The position numbers and the translations under genes are program-made. From contig CAIJXV010000013.1 of NCBI GenBank assembly GCA_903824675.1, positions 95,616 to 159,615 on the forward strand: a DNA stretch of 64,000 bases, given 5' to 3'. Shown piece by piece: positions 9,754 to 17,024 of this stretch. Within the stretch, counting starts at the first letter, position 1, and the number at the start of each line of letters is the position of its first letter. The notes under the pieces are model-generated. The model saw only the letters and a program-made list of their open reading frames with translations, had not been told where the DNA came from and did no database searches. Source of the stretch: an uncultured bacterium (GTDB lineage Bacteria > Verrucomicrobiota > Kiritimatiellia > CAIKKV01 > CAIJXV01).

Positions 9754-10356
9754 TTACGGTAGCCCTCTGAATTCCCCGGCTCCTAGATTAAACAGCCGCT
9801 TCCCCTCCGGTTGTGCCGTTGAAACCCAGGCTTGGACGATGCGGCCCACGAATATGGTGTGGCTGCCCGTGTCGAGGGTGTTTTCCAGGCTGCACTCCAG
9901 ATTGACCAAGCATTCACCGACCAGCGGCGCCCGGACCTGTAAACCTGTCAGGGCGGTCAGTTTGGCCTCTTTGAACTTGTCCGTGTCGCGTCCTGAATGG
10001 GTGCCGCAGAGTAAGACGGCCGCCTTCATCCCCTCGGACGGCATGGCAAGCACGAATTCCTTGGACGCCAGGATCTGCGCGTGGGTGTACCGTGTTTTGC
10101 CGATGGCCACAGCCACCATGGGCGGGCTGCCCGAACACAGCATGGTCCAGCCAGCCGTCATGACATTGGGACGCCCGTTGGTGTCAACGCAGGTGATGAG
10201 CACCACCTCCTCGGGGTACTTCTTTACGAGCGCATCCTCGATCGGGCAAGCCCTCTGTACCCCGCGCTCCACAGCGGCCGACACCGGTGGCTTCTCTGCC
10301 GCCTGGATGCCCAGCGCCGCCAAACAACCTACCAATGCCAGCCATCGTCGGTACAT
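9754..10356 (-). CDS. Exported flavin reductase-like (flavoredoxin) protein
   Basis: About 200 residues from ATG 10356. The fold family is recognised from KYPEEVVLITCVDTNGRPNVMTAGWTMLCSGSPPMVAVAIG, then TRYTHAQILASKEFVLAMPS and LVGECLVNLECSL ... HTIFVGRIV, the FMN-binding split-barrel pattern of flavin reductase/flavoredoxin proteins. Unusually it begins with a signal-like MYRRWLALVGCLAALGIQAAEK; the ATG at 10356 is chosen since it opens that signal, whereas an upstream in-frame ATG at 10398 would add 14 mostly polar residues. An exported member would act in the periplasm. It is followed by the cysteine-cluster gene at 9724. Substrate unknown. Confidence 0.7.
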   Translation of the reverse strand: MYRRWLALVGCLAALGIQAAEKPPVSAAVERGVQRACPIEDALVKKYPEEVVLITCVDTNGRPNVMTAGWTMLCSGSPPMVAVAIGKTRYTHAQILASKEFVLAMPSEGMKAAVLLCGTHSGRDTDKFKEAKLTALTGLQVRAPLVGECLVNLECSLENTLDTGSHTIFVGRIVQAWVSTAQPEGKRLFNLGAGEFRGLP

Positions 10357-10514
10357 GGTCACCTCGCGTTTAGACCGGGTGTCCCCCCGGATAGTCATGG
10401 GTATACCAGATATGCCGGGGATGAGACAGGCCCTGCCAAAGGGGTGCGGTCTTGGGTTTTCTTCGTCAATTCTTCACACCTTCTTCGCGAGGGCTCATAA
10501 CCACGCGATTCTGT

Positions 10515-10946
10515 TCAGTTGCATCCCGCTACGGCGGGCGACGTACAGGCGGCTTTGTGGTCCGCCTTGCAGGCTTTGCAGGCGGCGGAGATATCGACCG
10601 TCAGCACATTCTTGCCACAGGAACATTTCATGGCATCATCGGCCTTGACGGTGCACTTACAGGTTGTTTCGCAAGGGCATAGGATCGCAACGCCATCCTT
10701 CACGCTCAGGACATTCATCTTCGCCAGGTCGGTCTGGCATTTCTCGCACTTGCCGGCTTTCATGGCAACGGTCTTGCAATGGGCGCAGGCGAAAAGCCCG
10801 TGATCCTTGCAGCAGGCCTTTCCAGTGACCACATTGGTCGCGGCCGATGCGGGTACCTTATCCCCTTCGCACTTTCCGCAATTTGCAAAACTCGCCGTCG
10901 CCGTGCCCATCATTGCCGCCACTGCCACCATCAATAACTTGTTCAT
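10515..10946 (-). CDS. Secreted cysteine-rich protein, possible metal-binding
   Basis: 143 residues from ATG 10946 (an in-frame ATG eight codons upstream would spoil the signal). Signal peptide MNKLLMVAVAAMMGTATASFA. The mature part carries about 20 cysteines in short motifs: CGKCEG, CCKDHGLFACAHCKT, CEKCQ, CPCETTCKC, CSCGKN, CKACKADHKAAC and a final GCN. Histidines accompany some of them (KDHGLFACAHC, DHKAAC). Spacing suggests several zinc-ribbon-like knuckles or a heavy-metal-binding protein; I do not recognise an exact family. A good promoter with an upstream palindrome precedes it (11054-11109), giving a leader of about 100 bases. Confidence 0.7.
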   Translation of the reverse strand: MNKLLMVAVAAMMGTATASFANCGKCEGDKVPASAATNVVTGKACCKDHGLFACAHCKTVAMKAGKCEKCQTDLAKMNVLSVKDGVAILCPCETTCKCTVKADDAMKCSCGKNVLTVDISAACKACKADHKAACTSPAVAGCN

Positions 10947-11053
10947 GAATGACTCCAGTTTGGGGTTCAAGGATAACCTTGCTTCACTCGCCTGCTTTTA
11001 GATGAAGATAGCGGCAACGTTCTGCCGCCGCCATCCTTCATCAATTCAGTCCA

Positions 11054-11081
11054 ACTATACGCCTCTCCCCCCTCACGTCAA
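11054..11081 (-). promoter_or_regulatory. Sigma70-type promoter for the Cys-rich secreted protein
   Basis: On the minus strand: -35 TTGACG (11076-11081), 16-base spacer, -10 TATAGT (11054-11059). Start of transcription would be near 11047, about 100 bases ahead of the ATG at 10946. Confidence 0.6.
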
Positions 11082-11091
11082 ACCCAATCCA

Positions 11092-11109
11092 TGTAAGGAA
11101 TTCCTTACA
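11092..11109. promoter_or_regulatory. 18-bp perfect palindrome, candidate operator
   Basis: TGTAAGGAATTCCTTACA is a perfect 18-base palindrome 10 bases upstream of the -35 box of the promoter at 11054-11081. Its position would suit an activator or a repressor dimer. The regulator is not in this window as far as I can tell. Confidence 0.5.
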
Positions 11110-11264
11110 AAGGATTACCCCGTCACCCCGTTCTCAGTCACTTCGTTCGCCCCAGAAAAGCATAGACCATCCGCCCCCCGCAGAGATAGATTTCCGGTAC
11201 TGCACCGGGCCAAAGGACGGTAGGTTGCAAAGTCAAATGCGCAGGTAGTGGTGGTGGTTCATGG

Positions 11265-11474
11265 TTAGTCAACAGGATCATGTCCGCCTTTGTGAGGAGG
11301 TCTACACCGCATGAGCCGTTTTATCGTCAAATGGAGTCCCTTAGCTGCCCCATATTTTCTGATTGCTTCCACGCCATAGTCAGAACAAGAGGGCGTGTAA
11401 ATGCAAAGTCCACCTATAGACCCTGACAAGTATTGCTGATAAAGCTGGATTGCTCGGATCAAAAGAGAATCCAT
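11265..11474 (-). CDS. yidD: YidD, membrane protein insertion efficiency factor
   Basis: 69 residues from ATG 11474 (SD AGG in TCAGGCGAAATC). The whole family pattern is present: IRAIQLYQQYLSG, then CIYTPSCSDYGVEAIRKYGAAKG with the conserved CxxxPSCSxY cysteines, and RLMRCRPPHKGGHDPVD at the end (family hallmark RCxPxxxGGxDPVP). YidD assists YidC/Sec-dependent insertion of inner-membrane proteins. It is normally near rpmH-rnpA-yidC, but here it stands alone, downstream of a small Cys-containing gene. Length is normal for the family (70-85). Confidence 0.92.
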   Translation of the reverse strand: MDSLLIRAIQLYQQYLSGSIGGLCIYTPSCSDYGVEAIRKYGAAKGLHLTIKRLMRCRPPHKGGHDPVD

Positions 11475-11494
11475 GATTTCGCCTGATAAGCTGA

Positions 11495-11523
11495 AGAGGT
11501 GGAGATTAAGTCTCTCCACCTCT
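11495..11523 (-). promoter_or_regulatory. 11-bp stem hairpin just upstream of yidD
   Basis: Arms 11495-11505 and 11513-11523 are perfectly complementary (AGAGGTGGAGA / TCTCCACCTCT) around a 7-base loop. It lies between the stop of the 66-aa gene (11538) and the yidD ATG, 21 bases from the latter, with no T-run; so a leader structure or weak terminator rather than a standard terminator. Confidence 0.4.
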
Positions 11524-11537
11524 CCTTTCCCAAGGTG

Positions 11538-11738
11538 CTACTTCTTTGTAATCAAACCACAATTACTCGCCGCTGAATCCCACAGTTTGCATCGAGACTC
11601 CATGCAAGGTTGCGGTTCTGAAACAAGTTCGCCTTTTCCGCCTAACAAACCTGCAAGGCATCCAGCCGGTTTTGTGACTTCAATCCACGAAAACGGACAC
11701 AATCCCGAACCCGCACCATTTCCAGCTAGTTTAGCCAT
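11538..11738 (-). CDS. Small cysteine-containing protein, 66 aa
   Basis: ATG at 11738 is preceded by AGAAGGAGTAGCGGT, a strong ribosome-binding site that decides this start over upstream in-frame codons. The peptide has five cysteines spread through it (GLCPFS, AGCLAG, PQPCMESRC, SNCGLI), many glycines, and a basic end; no signal peptide. Family not recognised. It is upstream of yidD in the same direction, 63 bases between them, so may share a transcript. Confidence 0.45.
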   Translation of the reverse strand: MAKLAGNGAGSGLCPFSWIEVTKPAGCLAGLLGGKGELVSEPQPCMESRCKLWDSAASNCGLITKK

Positions 11739-11947
11739 ACCGCTACTCCTTCTGATGTTAGCCGCATTTCTAAAAACCCGTGCGGGCGGTGTTCGCTTTC
11801 GGGTCAACAAAAAGGAAAACGGGCTATTCAGCCGTTTAGCAAAATAAGAACGCTAAAGTATACAAATTCAATAATTTGTGATTATAGCCCCGCACGTTTG
11901 AAGAGTCCAGCGGTTAAAAAAGCTCGTTTAATTTCTGTATCGCCGTT

Positions 11948-12196
11948 TCAAGGGGGATCCGCCGCCACGTGAAGCGGTGTTGCTCCATCTGGGTAGAATC
12001 GCACATACGGATTCGTGTAGGCCATACGAAGTGCATCCATCACGACGTTGGTCCCACTCAGGTTCGACAAGCGCAAAGGGTCTTCGGGCCACTTCGCTGC
12101 GTTTGTGACTGCGGGATTAATGGGGGCGTCATTCCCTGTGGCACGACAAAAGGAACACGCCGCATAAAACATGATGATGACTAGGGTTGCTTTCAT
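11948..12196 (-). CDS. Small exported protein with truncated ankyrin-like end
   Basis: 82 residues from ATG 12196 (SD GGAGATTCG). Signal peptide MKATLVIIMFYAACSFCRA. The protein ends in NPYVRFYPDGATPLHVAADPP, where GATPLHVAA is the start of an ankyrin repeat. The stop directly follows a run of five G (plus strand 11952-11956). Removing one base of that run continues the frame as ADPLETAIQKLNELF and stops at 11914, a sensible helical ending. Either a short natural truncation or a single-base error in a homopolymer. Role unknown. Confidence 0.5.
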   Translation of the reverse strand: MKATLVIIMFYAACSFCRATGNDAPINPAVTNAAKWPEDPLRLSNLSGTNVVMDALRMAYTNPYVRFYPDGATPLHVAADPP

Positions 12197-12294
12197 CGAA
12201 TCTCCTGCGACGGATTTGTCCAGCCGGTGCCAATGGCCTCTTTCACCGCACATCCGATCCATGACCATTAAACAGCCGGAGGTTCCCTCTATTC

Positions 12295-13224
12295 CTACTT
12301 CCGATCATCTACGAGTGGCCTGTCCTGCTTTAGCAGTTCCGATACATCCCCTCGTGGTTGTGTTTCGAGGATGAACTCTTCGGGCGAGACCTGCCTGAAC
12401 CCCCCATCTATGAGGCCAAGATTGGTGCCCGTTCTTTTGCCCGTAGTTGGCTTCGGTTTGTAAGTGATGTGCAACTTAATGCCATCTGGTGTCTGCACCG
12501 ACAGAGCCCCGTTATCCTGAATTGATAGCGTTGCATACTGAAAAGTCGTCCAGAGATGATGGGAGGGTTCAGATGGAGCAAATGCCCAGAACTCTTTTAA
12601 TTCCTGAAGGGACCCCGGCCAGCGTTTTCGACTGTCGAAGAATCCCATGCAGACAAGGGAGAACCGATTCCGAACGTCTATCTCGCCAGAAACACGGGAA
12701 TCAAATCCCAAGGTGGACAGCCGCTCAGTGAATACCCTTTCGTTGATATCGATTAAAACGCTCTGGACTGCGGTATCTTTTGCAAGGGTCTCGATTGTTC
12801 TTTGAATTGTTGAGATGACATTCGTGTCCATCTGTGACCCGTAGCGTAGGTGAACACTAACAAGATGGCTGGATGGAATCTGAAACATGAGATTCCAGCG
12901 GGTGCCGTAGGGTTCCTTGTCAGTAGTTGGCTCAGTCCATTGCCGTTTCGGGTTTACATCCCTGCCAAGATCTATGGCAATAAGACTAAATCCTTTGGGC
13001 AAGGGAACGACTTGTTCTTGTGTTGAGTCGTTAAGTTTATTGGTGGTGTTATACTCGATCCATATACAATTTGAGAAAAGCTGAACGTTGGTCGTGCCTA
13101 CAGATTGAAGCACGGGCATTAGGTTTTCATGAAGTCTCATCAAGGCGGGAATTGGAGTGGCATCGGGGTCGCCTGCCAAAGCTATGGTTCCATACAACAG
13201 CAGGATTGAGATAGTTCTTTTCAT
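12295..13224 (-). CDS. Exported protein of unknown function, 309 aa
   Basis: ATG at 13224 gives a signal peptide MKRTISILLLYGTIALA; an in-frame ATG five codons earlier is less likely. No family recognised. The mature part is mixed alpha/beta with one notable segment (TIQRTIETLAKDTAVQSVLIDINERVF) and a middle region LVCMGFFDSRKRWPGSLQELKEF that resembles the periplasmic part of pseudopilin-neighbour proteins (RWPxSLxEL). It is followed by the truncated ankyrin-like gene in the same direction. Codon use is A+T-richer than the housekeeping genes on the right side. Confidence 0.55.
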   Translation of the reverse strand: MKRTISILLLYGTIALAGDPDATPIPALMRLHENLMPVLQSVGTTNVQLFSNCIWIEYNTTNKLNDSTQEQVVPLPKGFSLIAIDLGRDVNPKRQWTEPTTDKEPYGTRWNLMFQIPSSHLVSVHLRYGSQMDTNVISTIQRTIETLAKDTAVQSVLIDINERVFTERLSTLGFDSRVSGEIDVRNRFSLVCMGFFDSRKRWPGSLQELKEFWAFAPSEPSHHLWTTFQYATLSIQDNGALSVQTPDGIKLHITYKPKPTTGKRTGTNLGLIDGGFRQVSPEEFILETQPRGDVSELLKQDRPLVDDRK

Positions 13225-13316
13225 TTTATTCTCACCCAATACCCCCCAACCTTACGGCGATTTAAGGGCGGCTTCAATAAAATATAGGGGGAGGTATTTG
13301 TTAATGGCAACGGAGA

Positions 13317-13805
13317 TTATTGCTCCTCCAGCATCTTGTATTTTTCAGTCTCGTTGTCCTTCAATAGGATGGCGACAACAAACCCGACTCCTGCCAAAAT
13401 GGTATTGATGGCTAACAGGCACAAGTTCCACGAAAGATCTGCCATTGCACATTCCATTAGACCTTTGGGCGGCATACCTGAATAGAAAGACATGTCTCCC
13501 ACTAACGCCGCAAAATTCAACATAATTATTCCGCTTCCCAAAAAAAGAACGACTATTGTTGCCACCAGACTCTTTCGTGACAAAGACGCCGTGCTCAGCC
13601 CTTTTCTTTTCCTTCTAATTCCAGCAATGATTCCGTGCAGAATGACACCCAGAACTATTAGCCAGAGCACTATGACAATTAAAGGTTCCCATGGGAACGA
13701 TCTTTCGTACATATTCATAAAGGAAGTATCAACCTTTGGGATTTGCACATCCTCCAAAGATATTCTTACAGTTTCTGCCGTTATTGCTGAGAATGTGTTT
13801 GTCAT
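13317..13805 (-). CDS. Integral membrane protein of unknown function, 162 aa
   Basis: ATG at 13805. Three hydrophobic segments: LIVIVLWLIVLGVILHGIIAG, SLVATIVVLFLGSGIIMLNFAAL and LCLLAINTILAGVGFVVAILL, joined by a basic loop RRKRKGLSTASLSRK and ending in a charged tail NETEKYKMLEEQ. No family recognised. It is divergent from the plus-strand gene at 14013 across a segment (13821-13936) that is repeated at 18321-18431. Confidence 0.55.
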   Translation of the reverse strand: MTNTFSAITAETVRISLEDVQIPKVDTSFMNMYERSFPWEPLIVIVLWLIVLGVILHGIIAGIRRKRKGLSTASLSRKSLVATIVVLFLGSGIIMLNFAALVGDMSFYSGMPPKGLMECAMADLSWNLCLLAINTILAGVGFVVAILLKDNETEKYKMLEEQ

Positions 13806-13820
13806 TGCACTTACTCCCCC

Positions 13821-13941
13821 CAAAAAGATTCGCACCCCACATATACCCGAATCTTATGCCATTTTCAGGGGGACGCAAGGATAGAACCGTCCAGCCATCC
13901 CCTAAAAACAAATAGACTGCCCCCTTTGCTGGCAGTAAGAG
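13821..13941 (+). repeat. Promoter-bearing repeat, copy 1 (copy 2 at 18321-18437)
   Basis: About 115 bases nearly identical to 18321-18437, including CACCCCA.ATATACCCGAAT, CTTATGCCATTTTCAGGG and GCCCCCTTTGCTGGCAG. Inside it TAGACT (13913-13918), a 17-base spacer and TAAGAG (13936-13941) match the promoter layout of copy 2, but the -10 is poor here. Both copies sit between divergent genes. Confidence 0.8.
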
Positions 13942-14012
13942 CCAGAAAAAGACGGGACAATAAAGTCGCCCTACAGTTATCCAAAAAACAATGGGAAAAA
14001 ATTGGGAGTAAA

Positions 14013-14315
14013 ATGGGTTGGAATAAAGTGGAACCGGGAGCAATCGTATTTGAAGACGCCCCTTACGTGAATTTGGTCATTGGCTTAACGGATAAGGCGG
14101 AGATATTGAAAGACCGTCCAAACTACCGCTTCCCTGACGAAATTAACGAAAAAATAGATTTATCGATAGATGTCGAAGATCAGAACGAACATGATAATGA
14201 GGATTGCGAAGGAACGGAGATGATAATTAAGTCGCTCTTTATCGCAGCTCCTCTCAGACCAATGAGCCCTATGAACCCTTTTAGCCCGATTAAGATTTCA
14301 ATTCCCAAAAATTGA
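14013..14315 (+). CDS. Hypothetical protein, about 100 aa
   Basis: ATG 14013 is preceded by TTGGGAGTAAA, a fair ribosome-binding site. The frame is open further upstream (LSKKQWEKIGSKMGW) to a TTG at 13926, but that TTG lies inside the promoter-like spacer, so the ATG is preferred; the upstream residues nonetheless look coding. The middle is acidic (LSIDVEDQNEHDNEDCEGTE); the last 25 residues have poor composition. No family recognised. Confidence 0.3.
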   Translation: MGWNKVEPGAIVFEDAPYVNLVIGLTDKAEILKDRPNYRFPDEINEKIDLSIDVEDQNEHDNEDCEGTEMIIKSLFIAAPLRPMSPMNPFSPIKISIPKN

Positions 14316-14328
14316 AAAGAGGAGCCCC

Positions 14329-14532
14329 ATGAGAATTCTTAAAATAGCGGGAGAATCGGAAAGATTTGATGATGAAGCCGAACCCTTACCAGAAAAAGAT
14401 TGGTTGGACGAAGTATTCCGTTCCGTGGGCGTACGGATGCTTGATCAGGCGGGGAAGATCCAGGGTCACTGCATTATTTTCACTTATCCGGGGTGCTCAC
14501 TTCTTATGACTCCAGATCATCAGGCTGCTTGA
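14329..14532 (+). CDS. Hypothetical protein, 67 aa
   Basis: ATG 14329 has a good site AAGAGGAGCCCC. The first 45 residues look coding (MRILKIAGESERFDDEAE, PEKDWLDEVFRSVGVRMLD); the end overlaps the convergent beta-helix gene by 29 bases. Begins 14 bases after the preceding plus-strand frame and may be its partner. No known family. Confidence 0.3.
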   Translation: MRILKIAGESERFDDEAEPLPEKDWLDEVFRSVGVRMLDQAGKIQGHCIIFTYPGCSLLMTPDHQAA

Positions 14533-15550
14533 GACTTCCGGGGTTGCTTTGAATGACCGTGTTCTCGTGATCACCGAGATCATGAATGAGGGCTTTCATC
14601 GCGCCCTTGAAAAGGCTGTTATTGGCTACGACAGAGTCTTTCAACTTCCGAAGCACCATGCCGTACGATGGGTTATTGCACCAGAGTACGTGCAACGCAT
14701 TGCCGGTGAAGACGAGGCCCTGGACGCCCTCAAAGCGCACATGGCAGTCCCGGGTGGGGTCGCCTGTGGTGGCCCGGCCACTGTTGCGGAAGGTGTTGCC
14801 GGTCATGGTGATCGCGCGGACGTTCCCTTCAAGGATTTCGATGGCCGGCCCGAATTCGGAGCAGAAGAGGTTGCCGGTGAATTGCAGGTGCTGGCCGTAA
14901 TGGCGGTTGACAGCCACGCCGCCCTGCTTATTGTGCTCGATGCGACAGCCGACGACCGAGGTGGAGTTGTTCAAGGAGATTCCGTGCCTCCCATTGGCGA
15001 CGAACATGCAGTCAATGATCCAGCCGTCGAATGAATATGAGGCATCAAGTCCGTCCAGTCGGTTTTCCTTGAAGATGGAGTGCCGCAGGCACCAGACGTG
15101 GGCCTCGCCCATGGCCAGGCCGGATCCGGTGAAGTGCTCGATATGGCACCCATCAATCACGATGTTCTGCTCCCCGGCGTTGCCTCGCGAGGTGTAAATA
15201 CCATTCATATCCTCGCCGAAATCGCGGCCGTGGAAAGTCAGGCCGCACAGGCGCACACCCACTTTGCCGTTGAGATCAATCAGCCGTGGTTGGAATGGCT
15301 TGAACGGGGAGAGTACCGCGCCACCCTGTTCCTGATAGCCGAACGCCGAGTGTCCCAGGAGGGTGGTGTGATTTTTAGGAAAAACCGGTGTCGTCAGGTA
15401 ATGGCCGGGCGGGAAGAAGATGACCCCCCCGGGGGAAGGTGCGGCTTCAATGGCCCGGCGGATCGCCAGCGTATCGTCGGTCAGGCCGTCGCCTTTGGCG
15501 CCGTAATCACGAACATTGGTCAGGGATGTATGCATAAGGGTGTGATTCAT
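14504..15550 (-). CDS. Right-handed beta-helix protein (pectate-lyase-3/GH28-like), second copy
   Basis: 348 residues. NVRDYGAKGDGLTDDTLAIRRAI followed by GGVIFFPPGHYLTT is the N-terminal signature of the pectate lyase 3 superfamily (GH28/GH55/tail-spike-like beta helices). The rest is a ladder of short beta-strand rungs (IVIDGCHIEHFTGSG, GWIIDCMFVANGRHG, SVVGCRIEHNKQGG, LQFTGNLFCSEFG). No signal peptide is seen, which is odd for a polysaccharide-acting enzyme. Its ATG overlaps the last base of the upstream paralogue's TAA stop (TAATG), so the two are translationally coupled. The ends of the two proteins are much more alike than their middles. Catalysis and substrate are unknown. Confidence 0.75.
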   Translation of the reverse strand: MNHTLMHTSLTNVRDYGAKGDGLTDDTLAIRRAIEAAPSPGGVIFFPPGHYLTTPVFPKNHTTLLGHSAFGYQEQGGAVLSPFKPFQPRLIDLNGKVGVRLCGLTFHGRDFGEDMNGIYTSRGNAGEQNIVIDGCHIEHFTGSGLAMGEAHVWCLRHSIFKENRLDGLDASYSFDGWIIDCMFVANGRHGISLNNSTSVVGCRIEHNKQGGVAVNRHYGQHLQFTGNLFCSEFGPAIEILEGNVRAITMTGNTFRNSGRATTGDPTRDCHVRFEGVQGLVFTGNALHVLWCNNPSYGMVLRKLKDSVVANNSLFKGAMKALIHDLGDHENTVIQSNPGSLKQPDDLES

Positions 15551-16596
15551 TATGAGTCCAGGTCCTGGGGGTCTTTCAGGCTGCCGGGGTTGTTTTCGAT
15601 AACGGTGTTAACATGTCCGCCGAGGTCGCGGATGAGCTCTTTCATCGCCCCCTTGAACAGGCTGTTGTGGGCGATCACAGAATCTTTCAGGTTACGCAGC
15701 ACCATGCCGTACGACGGGTTGTCGCACCAGAGGATATGCAGGGCGTTGCCGGTGAAGACGAGCCCCTGCATCCCTTCAAAACGCACATGACAGTCCCGTG
15801 TGGGGTCGCCTGCGGTGTCCCGGCCACTATTGCGGAAGGTGTTTCCGGTGATCACAATGGCGCTGACATTACCTTCAGAAATCTCGATGGACGGCCCGAA
15901 TTCGGAACAGAACAGATTGCCGGTGAATTGCAGATGCTGGCTATCACGGGGATTGATGTCGACCCCGCCCTGCTTGTTTTGCTCGATGCGGCAGCCTGTC
16001 ACCGAGGTGGACTGGTTGAGGGAAAGTCCGTGTCGTGAATTAAAAGAGAACATGCAGTCGATAATGGAGCCCCCTGAGGCGACGGCGGCATCCAGGCCAT
16101 CCATCTGGTTGGCCATGAAAATGGAGTGGCGCAGGCTCCAGCCCTTCGTGTTGTTGAACACGGCTCCGGATCCTGAAAACTGCGTGATGCTGCATCCATC
16201 AATCACGATATGCTGTTCCTCCCCGGCGTCATGTGAGGAGTAAACCCCGCAAAGTTTCTCGCCAAGATTACGGCCGTTGAGGGTTAGTCCGCTGAGGCGT
16301 ATTCCCGCTTGGCCGCTGACGTCAAGGAGTCGGGTCTGGCTCGGGGCGAATGGCGACAGCACGGTGCCACCCTGTTCCGCGAACGGCCAGCACCTGTATC
16401 CGAAGGCCGAGTAGCCCAGCAGGGTTTGGTGGGCCTTCGGCATGATCGTCTCGGTCAGATAATGGCCGGGCGGGAAGAAAACGATGCCGCCGGGGGAAGG
16501 CGCGGCTTTGATGGCTTTGCAAAGCGCCAGTGTGTCATCGGTCTTTCCGTCGCCAGTTGCCCCAAAGTCGCGAACATTAACAAAGAATGTTTTCAT
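15550..16596 (-). CDS. Right-handed beta-helix protein (pectate-lyase-3/GH28-like), first copy
   Basis: 348 residues, same length as the downstream copy. N-terminal NVRDFGATGDGKTDDTLALCKAIKAAPSPGG and VFFPPGHYL mark the superfamily; rungs follow (GIRLSGLTLNGRNL, HIVIDGCSITQFSGSG, SVTGCRIEQNKQGGV, LQFTGNLFCSEFGP). The C-terminal half shares long near-identical blocks with the next gene (TRDCHVRFEG, QGLVFTGNALH, NPSYGMVLR, HNSLFKGAMKEL), showing a fairly recent tandem duplication. No signal peptide. The upstream region 16597-17024 separates it from a divergent exported protein. Confidence 0.75.
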   Translation of the reverse strand: MKTFFVNVRDFGATGDGKTDDTLALCKAIKAAPSPGGIVFFPPGHYLTETIMPKAHQTLLGYSAFGYRCWPFAEQGGTVLSPFAPSQTRLLDVSGQAGIRLSGLTLNGRNLGEKLCGVYSSHDAGEEQHIVIDGCSITQFSGSGAVFNNTKGWSLRHSIFMANQMDGLDAAVASGGSIIDCMFSFNSRHGLSLNQSTSVTGCRIEQNKQGGVDINPRDSQHLQFTGNLFCSEFGPSIEISEGNVSAIVITGNTFRNSGRDTAGDPTRDCHVRFEGMQGLVFTGNALHILWCDNPSYGMVLRNLKDSVIAHNSLFKGAMKELIRDLGGHVNTVIENNPGSLKDPQDLDS

Positions 16597-17024
16597 GGAC
16601 GTAAACTGATAAAAAATCGCTTTTCAGGCGGCATGGGCACACGCCCGTGGAGGCCAATATGAAGAAACGCTTTCGTGGAGAAAAGTGTGCCGTAACATGG
16701 CCCCAAACACAAGCGCGATGTTAAATTCCCCGTCGACATTACGAGCCGCTCCATCCCGCTTGAATCTGGTCCCCCAACCCTGTACCCTTCTCCCTGAAAC
16801 GGATCAGCCACGCGATATCCACCGCCGACAACCCCCTTGCTTTGATCGGCATATTTACACCCGCCCCAGCCACCGTCAAGGGCTAAAGGCTGATAAATCG
16901 AGTAGACCGCCCCCATCGCCGGCGTTATAGTCTGCCATCGGTTGTCCTTGACGGTTTGAACAATAATAACGTGGATATCCGGCAGTCGTGCCGGTTAATC
17001 ATTGTTGTGTCTGGAGAAAAGAAA
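16597..17024. other. Intergenic region upstream of 17025 gene
   Basis: No gene supported. Holds the promoter at 16903-16931; minus-strand frames here are glycine-rich by chance composition. Confidence 0.5.
16903..16931 (+). promoter_or_regulatory. Promoter-like TAGACC-N17-TATAGT
   Basis: TAGACC (16903-16908), 17-base spacer, TATAGT (16926-16931). The layout and part of the spacer (GCCCCC...) match the promoter in the repeat at 18409-18437. It would serve the exported protein at 17025 with a leader of about 85 bases. Confidence 0.5.

Larger units (their letters stand above)
10947..11264. other. Intergenic region holding promoter and palindrome
   Basis: Apart from the promoter and palindrome entered separately, no gene is supported; reading frames here lack ribosome-binding sites and normal composition. 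Confidence 0.5.

Noticed and set aside
16593..16916. 107-codon glycine-rich minus frame
   Set aside because: Falls in the region with the promoter for 17025, no RBS and unnatural composition.
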